Assembly (NCBI GenBank): GCA_900767605.1
Contig: CAAFZT010000027.1
Location: 1 to 25,113, forward strand
Source: Bacilli bacterium
GTDB lineage: Bacteria > Bacillota_I > Bacilli_A > RFN20 > CAG-826
DNA: 25,113 nucleotides
Reading direction: 5' to 3'
Each line of letters starts with the position of its first letter. Positions within the stretch are counted from its first letter, which is position 1. The notes under the pieces are model-generated. The model was given only the letters and a program-made list of their open reading frames with translations. It did no database searches and was not told where the DNA came from. The translations under genes were made by a program, and so were the position numbers. Positions 16,179 to 23,500 of this stretch are shown here, in pieces.

Positions 16179-16187
16179 ATTATACCA
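16179..16187 (-). promoter_or_regulatory. Extended -10 promoter of rarA
   Basis: TGGTATAAT on the minus strand, a consensus -10 with TGn extension and no convincing -35. With a start point about 7 nt downstream, the 5' leader would be only about four bases and lacks a ribosome site. This implies leaderless translation. Confidence 0.6.
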
Positions 16188-16224
16188 AATAGGTGCGCTA
16201 AAACGAGAAATAGGAGGCAAGAAA

Positions 16225-16413
16225 ATGAAAACTGGGGCAGAAAGGAATGGCTTTTTTACACATGAAAACCAGTGGAAACCAAATGCCTATAGAAAACCAA
16301 AAATTTACCGTGAATTAGCAAATATAGGGCATCAATTTGTGTGTCAAACAAAAGACGACCATTCACGGCGGCCTTTCATAATTGTCGAAATGGATCCGAC
16401 AAAATATTTTTAA
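16225..16413 (+). CDS. 62-residue hypothetical protein beside the IS
   Basis: AGGAGG lies 7 nt before the ATG at 16225, a strong start signal, and the frame runs 62 codons to TAA at 16411-16413. The product is polar with a basic middle (NQWKPNAYRKPKIYRELANIGHQF) and ends in a hydrophobic strand then acidic turn (RPFIIVEMDPTKYF). I do not recognise it. It is divergent from rarA with 57 bases between starts. The IS begins 11 bases after its stop, so the insertion removed or displaced its terminator but left the coding frame intact as far as can be seen. A small conserved single-domain protein or an antitoxin-sized protein are both possible. Confidence 0.6.
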   Translation: MKTGAERNGFFTHENQWKPNAYRKPKIYRELANIGHQFVCQTKDDHSRRPFIIVEMDPTKYF

Positions 16414-16424
16414 AAACTCGGGGA

Positions 16425-18019
16425 TGCGGACGAAAAGTTGGACTGAATTGAAAGCGCAGGCTATCATGGAGGCAAGGCAACTATGTACGACATCAAGACG
16501 ATTGAGAAAACGCTCGACCTGCTCGACAGGTGCGACGGGCAGTTCGCGAAAACCGCGAGGGAAACCGGGATAAAGGTCGGGACCATTCGCAGCTGGTTTA
16601 ACAAAAGGCGCAACGGCGTACCCCTGCTTGCGAAGCGAAGGAAAAAGCGCAGCAAATGGTCGGAAGGGCAGAGGAAAGCCGCTCTGGACTATTACTTCGA
16701 GCACGGTGAAAACGCCGGGAGGGCCTGCAAAAAGCTCGGATACCCATCGCGTTCAATGATGAGGATTTGGGTCCGCGAAGACCCGCGATTCAAGAAGAGG
16801 AAAGCCACAAAAGGAAGTCCCAGAAAAGCCATAGACGAGGAAACGAAGAAAAAGGCGGTCGCCGATTTGGCGGCAAGGAGGGGGTCCGCCCATGAGGTTG
16901 CCCTCCGCTACGGCGTGAGCAGGGAAACCCTATACGCCTGGAGAAACGAATTCGCGGATGCGAAAGGGATGGAGATCCGGAAGATCCCCGAGCGCCAAGG
17001 CGAGCCGCGTGAGGATCTCAGAAGGCAAATCAAGGACCTCGAGGCAGAGCGGAATAGGCTTCGGATGGAGAACTCGATGCTCCGGAAGGCGAACGAGCTG
17101 CTAAAAAAAGAAATGGGCGCTGACTACTCGCTCCTGAGCAACCGGGAGAAGGCCCTGGTGGTCGGCGCCCTGGAGGGGGAATTCCCCATAGCGAGGATGC
17201 TGAGGGCGATCGGGCTGAAGAAATCGACTTATTTCTACGAAAGAAAGGCCGTCAAAACCGACAAATACGCGCCCCTGAGGCCGTTGATGAAGGAGATTTT
17301 CGCGGACAATTACCGCTGCTACGGCTACAGGAGGATGAAGCCGCTCGTCGAGGCCCGCATCGGAAAGCCCCTTTCCGAGAAGGTCGTCATGAGGATCATG
17401 CGCGAGGAGCGGCTCGCCGTTTATAGGCCCAAGCCAAAGAAATACTCATCGTACATGGGGGAGATTTCCCCGTCGGCGGAAAACGTGATCAAGCGTGATT
17501 TCAAGGCGGAGAAGCCGTTTCAGAAAGCGCTGACCGACATCACCGAATTCTCGCTTAGGGACGGGAAGGTCTACCTTTCCCCGATGATAGATTGCTTCAC
17601 GGGATGCCCGATCAACTGGACGATCGGAAAGTCTCCGAATTCGCTGCTGACGACGGACATGCTCGACAAGACGCACGAGCTTGCCGGCGATTCCGGAATG
17701 GTCATCCACAGCGATCGGGGCTTTCATTACCGCATACCGGCCTGGACGGACAGGATGGAGAAATACGGCTACGTGAGGTCGATGAGCAAAAAAGGGTGCT
17801 CCCCGGATAATTCAGCGTGCGAGGGCTTCTTCGGGACGATGAAGAATGAATTCTACTACCCAAATGACTGGGCGTCGGTGAGTACCGACGAGTTCATCCC
17901 GCAATTGGAGAAATACCTGGTTTGGTTCCGCGACAAGCGAATCAAGACAAGACTCGGGAGTAAAAGTTCAAAGGAATATTTGCTAGAATACGAAAAGACG
18001 GTCCAATAAAATGTCCGCA
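16425..18019 (+). mobile_element. IS3-family insertion sequence (IS150-like), 1595 bp
   Basis: The ends are TGCGGAC...TTGGAC inverted repeats: left 16425-16445, right 17999-18019. They match at 14 of 21 positions and begin TG and end CA as in IS3 elements. One intact DDE transposase fills the element. The interior is clearly richer in G and C than both flanks, and codon use differs from the host genes, marking recent acquisition. No 3-4 bp target duplication is seen next to these ends (GGA left, CTC right). Outside the ends, CTCGGG (16417-16422) and CCCGAG (18027-18032) are inverted, consistent with insertion into a hairpin. Confidence 0.85.
16483..18009 (+). CDS. IS3-family transposase, OrfA and OrfB in one frame
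   Basis: A 508-residue DDE transposase. Two helix-turn-helix regions fill the N-terminal part (about 5-40 FAKTARETGIKVGTIRSWF, and 130-155 EVALRYGVSRETLYAWR). A leucine-zipper-like coiled coil follows (about 178-215). The HTH_21 region contains YGYRRMKPLVEARIG, then the rve catalytic core. The DDE triad is Asp352 (TDITEF), Asp411 (HSDRG) and Glu447 (CEGFFG), the last two 35 residues apart (DD35E). In most IS3 elements OrfA and OrfB are joined by a -1 frameshift; here they are continuous, so no frameshift is needed for the full transposase. GGAGG lies 10 nt before the ATG. All key residues are present, so it should be active. Confidence 0.92.
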   Translation: MYDIKTIEKTLDLLDRCDGQFAKTARETGIKVGTIRSWFNKRRNGVPLLAKRRKKRSKWSEGQRKAALDYYFEHGENAGRACKKLGYPSRSMMRIWVREDPRFKKRKATKGSPRKAIDEETKKKAVADLAARRGSAHEVALRYGVSRETLYAWRNEFADAKGMEIRKIPERQGEPREDLRRQIKDLEAERNRLRMENSMLRKANELLKKEMGADYSLLSNREKALVVGALEGEFPIARMLRAIGLKKSTYFYERKAVKTDKYAPLRPLMKEIFADNYRCYGYRRMKPLVEARIGKPLSEKVVMRIMREERLAVYRPKPKKYSSYMGEISPSAENVIKRDFKAEKPFQKALTDITEFSLRDGKVYLSPMIDCFTGCPINWTIGKSPNSLLTTDMLDKTHELAGDSGMVIHSDRGFHYRIPAWTDRMEKYGYVRSMSKKGCSPDNSACEGFFGTMKNEFYYPNDWASVSTDEFIPQLEKYLVWFRDKRIKTRLGSKSSKEYLLEYEKTVQ

Positions 18020-18592
18020 CTCCCCTCCCGAGAGATGTGATGCAGAACAAACAGATGTTACTATACTTTTTATAGTTGTTTTTTTGAAAGTTTATATTAA
18101 TAATTTACCTGTTTTTAAAAATTAAAAATTATTTTTTTATTAGGTTTTGTCGAATGTTTATATTTAAAAGAAAGTAGATAGTAAATTGATTGAACTATAT
18201 TATTTATAGTTTATAATTATTGTAAATAGTAGGCTATGTTTTACATGATTAGCCTCTATATGTGGAGGGAAACCGACTAAAATTCTAGAAATGAATTCCT
18301 AATTTCTAAAATTGTTTAAAAAGAAAAATCTTTCAGTCAATTTACTTTAAAATTTTTAAAAATTTTGAGATTGCGTTTTGGAAACTGAAATCGATTTATT
18401 TTTAAATAATTACGGGATGATAAATTGGAAACTGAACAAAAGATCTATCATCGAAGAGAAAACTATTTTTTAAAAAATTCACCCTGGTGGATTTGTTAAA
18501 AAATTCGATAACATCTAAACTATTTAATTCTTATTAGGATATATATCAAAGTATATATCAATCAAAAAGACTCGAATGAAAGGAAACTCAAC
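18020..18592. other. Very AT-rich gene-free region
   Basis: About 570 bases with long A/T runs and no open frame of note on either strand, unlike all other intergenic DNA in the window. A 12-base direct repeat TTGGAAACTGAA occurs at 18379-18390 and 18425-18436. TAGAAAT and ATTTCTA form an inverted repeat near 18284-18307. The last part carries the HxlR operator-like palindrome. It may be decayed mobile DNA or an H-NS-like/nucleoid-bound region. Confidence 0.5.
18538..18559 (+). promoter_or_regulatory. Palindrome upstream of hxlR
   Basis: GATATATA (18538-18545) and TATATATC (18552-18559) form an 8-bp inverted repeat with 6-nt spacer, 33 bases before the HxlR ATG. HxlR proteins commonly bind such sites at their own promoters. 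Confidence 0.45.
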
Positions 18593-18979
18593 ATGGAAAA
18601 AAGAATGACGTATGAGGAATTTACCTATCGTATTGGTGAACCCATCACTGACGAGTACGGAAAAAGCCCTATTATGCCCGTTTTTGAACTCCTACAAGGG
18701 AAATGGAAGATGCAAACCCTTTACGCCATGATGTGTTTGACCGAAGCTCGGTTTGGTCAAATCCAGTCTTTCTGCGATGGAATTACTCCTGCGGCTTTGT
18801 CTTCGACGTTAAAAGATTTGGAGAATTTGGGATTCGTTAAAAAAGACGTTTCCGGACCTCGGGAAACATCTTATCGTTTAACGGATCAAGGTGAAGATTT
18901 AATGCCCGCCTTTTATGAATTAATGAACTGGGGTTTCTACTACAAGCCTAAAGATAAAAGAAAGAAAAAATCCAAATAG
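18593..18979 (+). CDS. HxlR-family winged-helix transcriptional regulator
   Basis: A 128-residue regulator of the HxlR (PF01638) family. Seen: LLQGKWKMQTLYAM (33-46, matching the G-K-W-x-x-x-I-L signature), RFGQIQ (53-58), ITPAALSSTLKDLENLGFV (64-82, recognition helix) and the wing YRLTDQGEDLMPAFYEL..WG (94-114). The N-terminal redox cysteine of many family members is absent, so thiol sensing is unlikely by that route. AAAGGA precedes the ATG at 18593. It ends four bases before the stop of the convergent EFR1 gene, with no terminator between them; regulators of this family often sit by redox genes they control. Confidence 0.9.
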   Translation: MEKRMTYEEFTYRIGEPITDEYGKSPIMPVFELLQGKWKMQTLYAMMCLTEARFGQIQSFCDGITPAALSSTLKDLENLGFVKKDVSGPRETSYRLTDQGEDLMPAFYELMNWGFYYKPKDKRKKKSK

Positions 18980-18983
18980 CAAA

Positions 18984-19763
18984 TCATTCAGTTTCCATTT
19001 TCTTGCGTTTATTTGGGTAGATATATTGGCCGTGTGAGTTGGTCGCTTTCCCATTCCCATAATAGATTGCATGTTCAGGACAACGGTGCAGGCATCCTAA
19101 ACACATGACGCAAAACTCCGTTATCCAGACCGGCTTTTTATCTTTAATTTCAATGGTTTGAACCGGGCAATTCTTTGCGCATATACCACAGCCGATACAA
19201 CTATTGCTTACCGAAAGATTACGTGTTTTTCTAACCTTGTTGTCATAAGTCTTTTGATAATGATCTGCGACAAATCTTGGGGTGGTTAAACCCATGTGAT
19301 TCCCTGTAATTTGTCTTTTTAATTGACACTGTAATTTTTGGATTTCTTTATCCGATTTTAAAAATTTCTTATCGACTTTTTTCTTGTTGGATAAATCAAA
19401 TATCACAGTCCAAGTATCCGGCATTTTAATATCAAAACAAGCATCTAAAGAAAGGCCCTTATTCTTCAACAAATCTTTGGCAATGGAGCCAGAACCTCCA
19501 GAAGTCGCCCCGCACGTAGCAACGTAAAAACAATAGGGTTTTCCCTTATAGTTAAAATGTGCCTTCTCTAGAAAGTCTTTTACAATGCTGGGCAATCCCC
19601 AAAAGTACGTAGGGGAAAGAATACCAATTCTATTATCCATTACGTCAAAATCAAACGTTCCCTTTTTGATTGCATCGGGAATAAAAACGACGGATTCTCC
19701 ATCCGTTTTAATTTCCTCAACAACGTGCTCAGTATTGCCGGTGGCAGAAAAATAGAAAAGCAT
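18984..19763 (-). CDS. EFR1-type flavodoxin-ferredoxin fusion protein
   Basis: A 259-residue redox protein of the EFR1 family. The N-terminal flavodoxin-like domain carries the FMN phosphate loop FYFSATGNT (3-11), and SPTYFWGLP (50-58) is also typical. The C-terminal ferredoxin part has two 4Fe-4S clusters: Cys189, 192, 195, 199 (CIGCGICAKNCP) and Cys218, 221, 224, 228 (CVMCLGCLHRCP). It probably shuttles electrons in the cytosol; partners are unknown. No ribosome site is visible; the gene begins 12 bases after the stop of the DUF4143 ATPase, so translation may be coupled to it. The convergent HxlR gene is the likely regulator by position. Assignment is firm, function general. Confidence 0.92.
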   Translation of the reverse strand: MLFYFSATGNTEHVVEEIKTDGESVVFIPDAIKKGTFDFDVMDNRIGILSPTYFWGLPSIVKDFLEKAHFNYKGKPYCFYVATCGATSGGSGSIAKDLLKNKGLSLDACFDIKMPDTWTVIFDLSNKKKVDKKFLKSDKEIQKLQCQLKRQITGNHMGLTTPRFVADHYQKTYDNKVRKTRNLSVSNSCIGCGICAKNCPVQTIEIKDKKPVWITEFCVMCLGCLHRCPEHAIYYGNGKATNSHGQYIYPNKRKKMETE

Positions 19764-19775
19764 CTTATTTGCCCA

Positions 19776-21131
19776 TCAATGTTCTTGAATCAGAAAGGAC
19801 AAATAATAAGGCAACGATAATTTATTATCCTGTGTTCCAACATTACCCGAATAAAGTTTAATCATTTGATTCACATGATATTTGGGATTGCTCAAAACTT
19901 CATTGGCGGCCTTCGTTTTTCCGTTTCTAGCCTTTACTTCAATTAACGTAGCTTGACCTTGGTAACGGGTAACAAAATCAATTTCTAACCCCGTTGTCTT
20001 CCGAAAATAATAGAGTTTGCGCCCGTTTTTAGTAAAAGCGTCTGCTACCATCTCTTCGTATAATGCGCCTTTATAGATTCCTAAATTGTCGTTAATGATA
20101 TCGCTTGCCGTCCCTTCTTCGAGTTGAGATACAAAAAGCCCAACATCCGAAAAATAGATTTTAAATTCGTTCGGTATTGCGGATCCATTTAACGGTAGAT
20201 CAAAGCTCGCCAAATTAAAACAAGGGACGAGAAGTCCGTAATCAACAAGCCATTGCAAAGCTTCAGAGTATCGGTCCGATTTTGCATTTTTGTCCACGTT
20301 ACTAAATTGGAATTTTTTATAATCCTTTGCCAATTGAATGGGTAACGAATCCATGATTTGATTCAGTTTAATGAGCAGGGGTTTATCCGTTCGTTCCTGT
20401 CCTGTTTCGGAGATAAACTTTCCAAAATCACTTCGATAGCTCTCCATAAGATTTCTTTGTTTTTCGCGCGTAACCGCATAATCCCCGCTTTTTAGGAAAA
20501 GATCTACGACTTCTGGCATACCTCCCACAACCAAATATTCACGGTAATAACCTAATAATGCCGTGTGAATGGCCAAAGGAATTGACGTCCGGTTCTCATA
20601 GGATTTCTGGAGCAAATTTAAAATGGTTTCATTCACTCCTTTTGCCCAAAGGAATTCCTCAAAATCCATCGATGTCATCGTAAGAATGCTTTCTTGCCCA
20701 ACAGATGGTCCTTGCCCAGGTGTACGGTTATATCCTTTGATCCCCAATAAAGACCCCGTGGCCAAAACATCATATCTTTGATCCAAAACAAAACTTCTTA
20801 AACTGGAACGGGCATTCGGGCATTCTTGGATTTCGTCCATGATAAGAAGGGTTTTCCCAGGAACCAAATGGAAGGGAGGCAAATATAAAGACAAAGCCGT
20901 CATAATAGAATCGACGCGTAAATCCTCAAGAAAAGCATTCTTGATTTCAGGCTGCATCTTAAAATTCATATAAACGACGTTTTCGTAGTTTTCTTCGCCG
21001 AATTGTTTGGCAATATAAGTTTTGCCCACTTGCCTTAAACCTTTGATAATCAAAGCCTCGTGATTTTTTCCAGCGATTTTAGAATTTTTCCAACGAAGAA
21101 GTTCCGACATAATCTTTCTTTTGAATCCCAT
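19776..21131 (-). CDS. Second AAA_14/DUF4143 ATPase
   Basis: A 451-residue ATPase of the AAA_14 + DUF4143 type, from a different subgroup than the one at 4067-5305. Seen: Walker A GLRQVGKT (31-38), Walker B LLIMDEIQ (95-102), sensor ATGSLLG (124-130), the DFEEFLWA and YYREYLVVGGMPEVV blocks (family signatures), a winged-helix-like part near 250-305 and a nuclease-like C-terminus with LEIDFVT and IEVKA. The ATG at 21131 has GGAGGG 9 nt upstream, better than the downstream ATG at 21110. A perfect 32-bp tandem duplication lies in its promoter region. It is followed 12 bases later by the EFR1 gene. Function of the family unresolved. Confidence 0.9.
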   Translation of the reverse strand: MGFKRKIMSELLRWKNSKIAGKNHEALIIKGLRQVGKTYIAKQFGEENYENVVYMNFKMQPEIKNAFLEDLRVDSIMTALSLYLPPFHLVPGKTLLIMDEIQECPNARSSLRSFVLDQRYDVLATGSLLGIKGYNRTPGQGPSVGQESILTMTSMDFEEFLWAKGVNETILNLLQKSYENRTSIPLAIHTALLGYYREYLVVGGMPEVVDLFLKSGDYAVTREKQRNLMESYRSDFGKFISETGQERTDKPLLIKLNQIMDSLPIQLAKDYKKFQFSNVDKNAKSDRYSEALQWLVDYGLLVPCFNLASFDLPLNGSAIPNEFKIYFSDVGLFVSQLEEGTASDIINDNLGIYKGALYEEMVADAFTKNGRKLYYFRKTTGLEIDFVTRYQGQATLIEVKARNGKTKAANEVLSNPKYHVNQMIKLYSGNVGTQDNKLSLPYYLSFLIQEH

Positions 21132-21163
21132 AACATCAGTCCCTCCAGAATAAGAATAATTCT

Positions 21164-21227
21164 TTTTGCCAATTTATTCACCGTATTTTTTGGCATTTTG
21201 CCAATTTATTCACCGTATTTTTTGGCA
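21164..21227 (-). repeat. Perfect 32-bp tandem duplication, each with TGCCAA/TTGGCA arms
   Basis: Units 21164-21195 and 21196-21227 are identical and abut each other. In each unit TGCCAA and TTGGCA form inverted arms separated by 17 nt (for example 21167-21172 with 21190-21195). The array begins 33 bases before the ATPase ATG, where promoter and leader should be. It looks like a duplicated operator. Confidence 0.8.
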
Positions 21228-21251
21228 TAATTGCAAAAATCGAAAGTAGAT

Positions 21252-21280
21252 AAAAGAAAAACCACCGAATTCTTCGGTGG
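21252..21280 (-). terminator. Terminator behind tRNA-Thr
   Basis: CCACCGAA (21262-21269) pairs with TTCGGTGG (21273-21280), an 8-bp stem with a 3-nt loop. On the minus strand TTTTTCTTTT follows. It closes the tRNA-Val/tRNA-Thr unit. Confidence 0.85.
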
Positions 21281-21293
21281 ATAGGTACATGAT

Positions 21294-21369
21294 TGGTGCC
21301 GCGAACCGGAATCGAACCAGCAACCTACTGATTACAAATCAGTTGCTCTGCCAATTGAGCTATCGCGGC
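21294..21369 (-). tRNA. tRNA-Thr (TGT)
   Basis: 76 nt with CCA encoded. Acceptor GCCGCGA pairs with TCGCGGC, discriminator A. The anticodon loop TTTGTAA gives TGT. D-arm GCTC...GAGC and T-arm GGTTCGATTCC are canonical. Confidence 0.95.
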
Positions 21370-21378
21370 AAGCGAAGC

Positions 21379-21453
21379 TGGTGGGTGTTGGGGGGATCGA
21401 ACCCTCGACCTCTTCCGTGTGAAGGAAGCGCTCTCCCTCTGAGCTAAACACCC
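21379..21453 (-). tRNA. tRNA-Val (CAC)
   Basis: 75 nt with CCA encoded. Acceptor GGGTGTT pairs with AACACCC, discriminator A. The anticodon loop TTCACAC gives CAC. It lies nine bases before tRNA-Thr with no terminator between, so they share a transcript. Confidence 0.93.
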
Positions 21454-21459
21454 AAGAAA

Positions 21460-21492
21460 CAAAATAACCCCGGACCGTGAAGCGATCCGGGG
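21460..21492 (-). terminator. Terminator between tRNA-Ile and tRNA-Val
   Basis: CCCCGGA (21468-21474) pairs with TCCGGGG (21486-21492), followed on the minus strand by TTATTTTG. Its presence inside the tRNA cluster suggests either partial read-through or a separate promoter for Val-Thr. Confidence 0.75.
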
Positions 21493-21504
21493 CTTTCTTC
21501 TAAA

Positions 21505-21581
21505 TGGTGGGCCTTAATGGGCTCGAACCATCGACCTTGCGCTTATCAAGCGCACGCTCTAACCAACTGAGCTAAAGGCCC
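21505..21581 (-). tRNA. tRNA-Ile (GAT)
   Basis: 77 nt with CCA encoded. Acceptor GGGCCTT pairs with AAGGCCC, discriminator A. The anticodon loop TTGATAA gives GAT. All arms are canonical. Confidence 0.95.
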
Positions 21582-21606
21582 ACACCACGCCCGAAAGCGC
21601 TTCAAT

Positions 21607-21635
21607 ATAATAGGACAACGTCAGGCACTAGGCAA
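21607..21635 (-). promoter_or_regulatory. Promoter of the tRNA cluster
   Basis: On the minus strand TTGCCT (21630-21635) and TATTAT (21607-21612) are 17 nt apart, a good sigma-A-type promoter. It lies 25 bases upstream of tRNA-Ile. Confidence 0.65.
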
Positions 21636-21783
21636 GCATAATTTTTCAACTTTCACAGATTTTGCGAAAACCATTTCTCACGGCCGTGTAATCGATAAAA
21701 CTAAGCCAATTTTTGGATGTTATCGGCCTCTTGGTTTTCTCATTCAAAACGAATTACATTGGCATATTAATGACGTCTTACGT

Positions 21784-22542
21784 CTAGCGTTTCGTGTACA
21801 TCTCTTTGATTTCTTTAAGTATTTGTTCCTTTGTTTTACCGACTATCCCCAATTGTTTCATATCAACACTTTCATTTTGCATCCTTTGCACAAATTCCTG
21901 AATGTCAGCGTACACACCCAAAGGAGCCGTTATTTTATTCGTTGGATCAACCAATTCGGTTAAACGGAAAACATCGTTTTTGTGTTTCTTGATATTTTTG
22001 TCATCTATGTGTTGTCCCAAGACTTTGCGTTTTGTTAAATCCAACCACGCTTTTGCCTTAAATGGAATCAAATAGTCCGCGTCAAGAACCGTTATTCCAT
22101 CAACTGTCACTTTTCCTTCTTTTAAAAACTCATAATAATCGTCATCCAACAAGATGGCGGATAAACTCGAGATATCCTCATCCATGGGCAAGGGCGTTAA
22201 TATTGCATCCTTCGGAAGCTGAATGGCATCCAATTTTCGAGTGAACAATTCGATCATGGCTGGATATCGATTCGAAATGGGACGACTAAATCGATAAAAC
22301 TGCGAGGCCCCCGTACTTTTATTGCGATGTTCGTATCCTGCCTGTTTGATGTAATCCCAAAACTTCCTTCCGAAATTCACATCCACCGCTTCTATAATCA
22401 AAACCAGATCAATATCCTTAGTCGCGCGAAAGTCCAACCCTTCCTTTGTCATCAAGATATCGCATGCCGTTCCGCCGATGATGACATATTGTCCTTCACA
22501 ACCCCGAAACCATTTTTTAAAATCGTCAATTCCTGCAACCAT
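21784..22542 (-). CDS. AbiEii-like nucleotidyltransferase toxin
   Basis: A 252-residue protein of the DNA-polymerase-beta-type nucleotidyltransferase fold, most like AbiEii/AbiGii toxins of type IV toxin-antitoxin systems. Seen: the loop IIGGTACDILM (21-31), RATKDIDLVL (39-48) with the catalytic Asp43 and Asp45, and DADYLIPFKAKAWLDL (154-169), matching the Lys-containing motif of the family. Known AbiEii-type toxins modify tRNA using NTPs. It overlaps the upstream regulator-like gene by 17 bases and has AAGGAA before its ATG at 22542. Target and substrate here are inferred. It may instead be a non-toxic nucleotidyltransferase of the same fold. Confidence 0.8.
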   Translation of the reverse strand: MVAGIDDFKKWFRGCEGQYVIIGGTACDILMTKEGLDFRATKDIDLVLIIEAVDVNFGRKFWDYIKQAGYEHRNKSTGASQFYRFSRPISNRYPAMIELFTRKLDAIQLPKDAILTPLPMDEDISSLSAILLDDDYYEFLKEGKVTVDGITVLDADYLIPFKAKAWLDLTKRKVLGQHIDDKNIKKHKNDVFRLTELVDPTNKITAPLGVYADIQEFVQRMQNESVDMKQLGIVGKTKEQILKEIKEMYTKR

Positions 22543-23485
22543 CTATTTCCTTCCACAGCTCGCTTAGCATTTCTTCTACCGCATCTTCTACGCGTTCATC
22601 GGTGTTTTCCCTCAATGCCAGTGCTAGTGAAAGCCTATCCACACGATTCTGCTTGGCTAACTTCCAAGGACTGTATCGCCACATTTCCATGGCAACCTGT
22701 GTCTGCGAATCCAATAGCCTTTCCGTCATTACGCCTTGCCACTGAGAGATTTTTTCCGTTGCATAACATTTAACACCCGGAGCATTTAACATGGAATACC
22801 CCGCCAAGGCCGAACATCCACTTTCCAATAAATTAGTAGATGCGTATTCCTTTGGAACATAGACCGTACGCTTGATGGGGTTCAACAATGTATCTTTTGC
22901 TTTTTGGAATAATTCTTCGGGGGAATTTTCTGTTGTCAGAATCCTTTGAACTCCCATTTTCCTTATCTGTAGTAATCCAAATTCCTCAAGTTGTTTGGAA
23001 GCTCTTGATATGGAAGTTGGGGTCCATTCCAAATCTTTCGCGGCTTGGCTGGTAGTTAGTTCTTTTGCTCCATTATAAATGAAATGCAATAGCAGAACTT
23101 GGGCCGACGGAAGAATTGCGTCTCTTTTTTTTATCACTGCGGTACCTCGTTCTTGCAGGTAGATCGCCATAAAAGGCAAATAAACCTGTTTTTCTTCTAC
23201 GATAAAAGGAATTCTATCGCGAATTAAATATTCCTTGTGGCGAGAACTAAGGCCCCGTAGCACCAACACAACAGGCAAATTCATATTTTCCTGAATTCGG
23301 GCAATATGTTTTTTTAAAGCATCCACTTGTTCTAGTTCAGTCTTAGGGTAAAGAAAAATAGCCTTTTGGTTATCGATAAATACAGGCTGCACGTGATACC
23401 TTGAGACAATAAAGTTAGGTAAATGTTCGATCTTTACGTTGCTATAAGTGACCTTGATTCCGAGAACTTTGTTGAGATAATCCAT
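22526..23485 (-). CDS. Winged-helix protein, probable AbiEi-like antitoxin
   Basis: A 319-residue protein with a winged-helix domain at about 125-185 (LLLHFIYNGAKELTTSQAAKDLEWTPTSISRASKQLEEFGLLQIRK). An N-terminal restriction-enzyme-like or beta-rich part (1-120) and a C-terminal helical part (200-319) flank it. It lies immediately upstream of, and overlaps, the nucleotidyltransferase gene, the gene order of AbiE systems (antitoxin first). Length and wHTH position differ from textbook AbiEi, where the wHTH is N-terminal, so this is an AbiE-like variant rather than a clear member. AAAGG lies 7 nt before the ATG at 23485. TTAACT repeats in the promoter (23501-23564) suggest autoregulation. Confidence 0.7.
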   Translation of the reverse strand: MDYLNKVLGIKVTYSNVKIEHLPNFIVSRYHVQPVFIDNQKAIFLYPKTELEQVDALKKHIARIQENMNLPVVLVLRGLSSRHKEYLIRDRIPFIVEEKQVYLPFMAIYLQERGTAVIKKRDAILPSAQVLLLHFIYNGAKELTTSQAAKDLEWTPTSISRASKQLEEFGLLQIRKMGVQRILTTENSPEELFQKAKDTLLNPIKRTVYVPKEYASTNLLESGCSALAGYSMLNAPGVKCYATEKISQWQGVMTERLLDSQTQVAMEMWRYSPWKLAKQNRVDRLSLALALRENTDERVEDAVEEMLSELWKEIDGCRN

Positions 23486-23500
23486 GCGAGCGCCTTTACT

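Noticed and set aside
16483..18009. Programmed frameshift in the transposase
   Set aside because: HTH and catalytic parts are in one uninterrupted frame, so no frameshift is required.
16422..18022. Target-site duplication of the IS
   Set aside because: The 3-4 bases flanking the TG and CA ends differ (GGA versus CTC).
22526..22542. TGA recoding as tryptophan, as in mollicutes
   Set aside because: The AbiEi-like gene ends at TGA exactly where the next gene starts, and other genes use TGG for Trp; TGA is a stop here.
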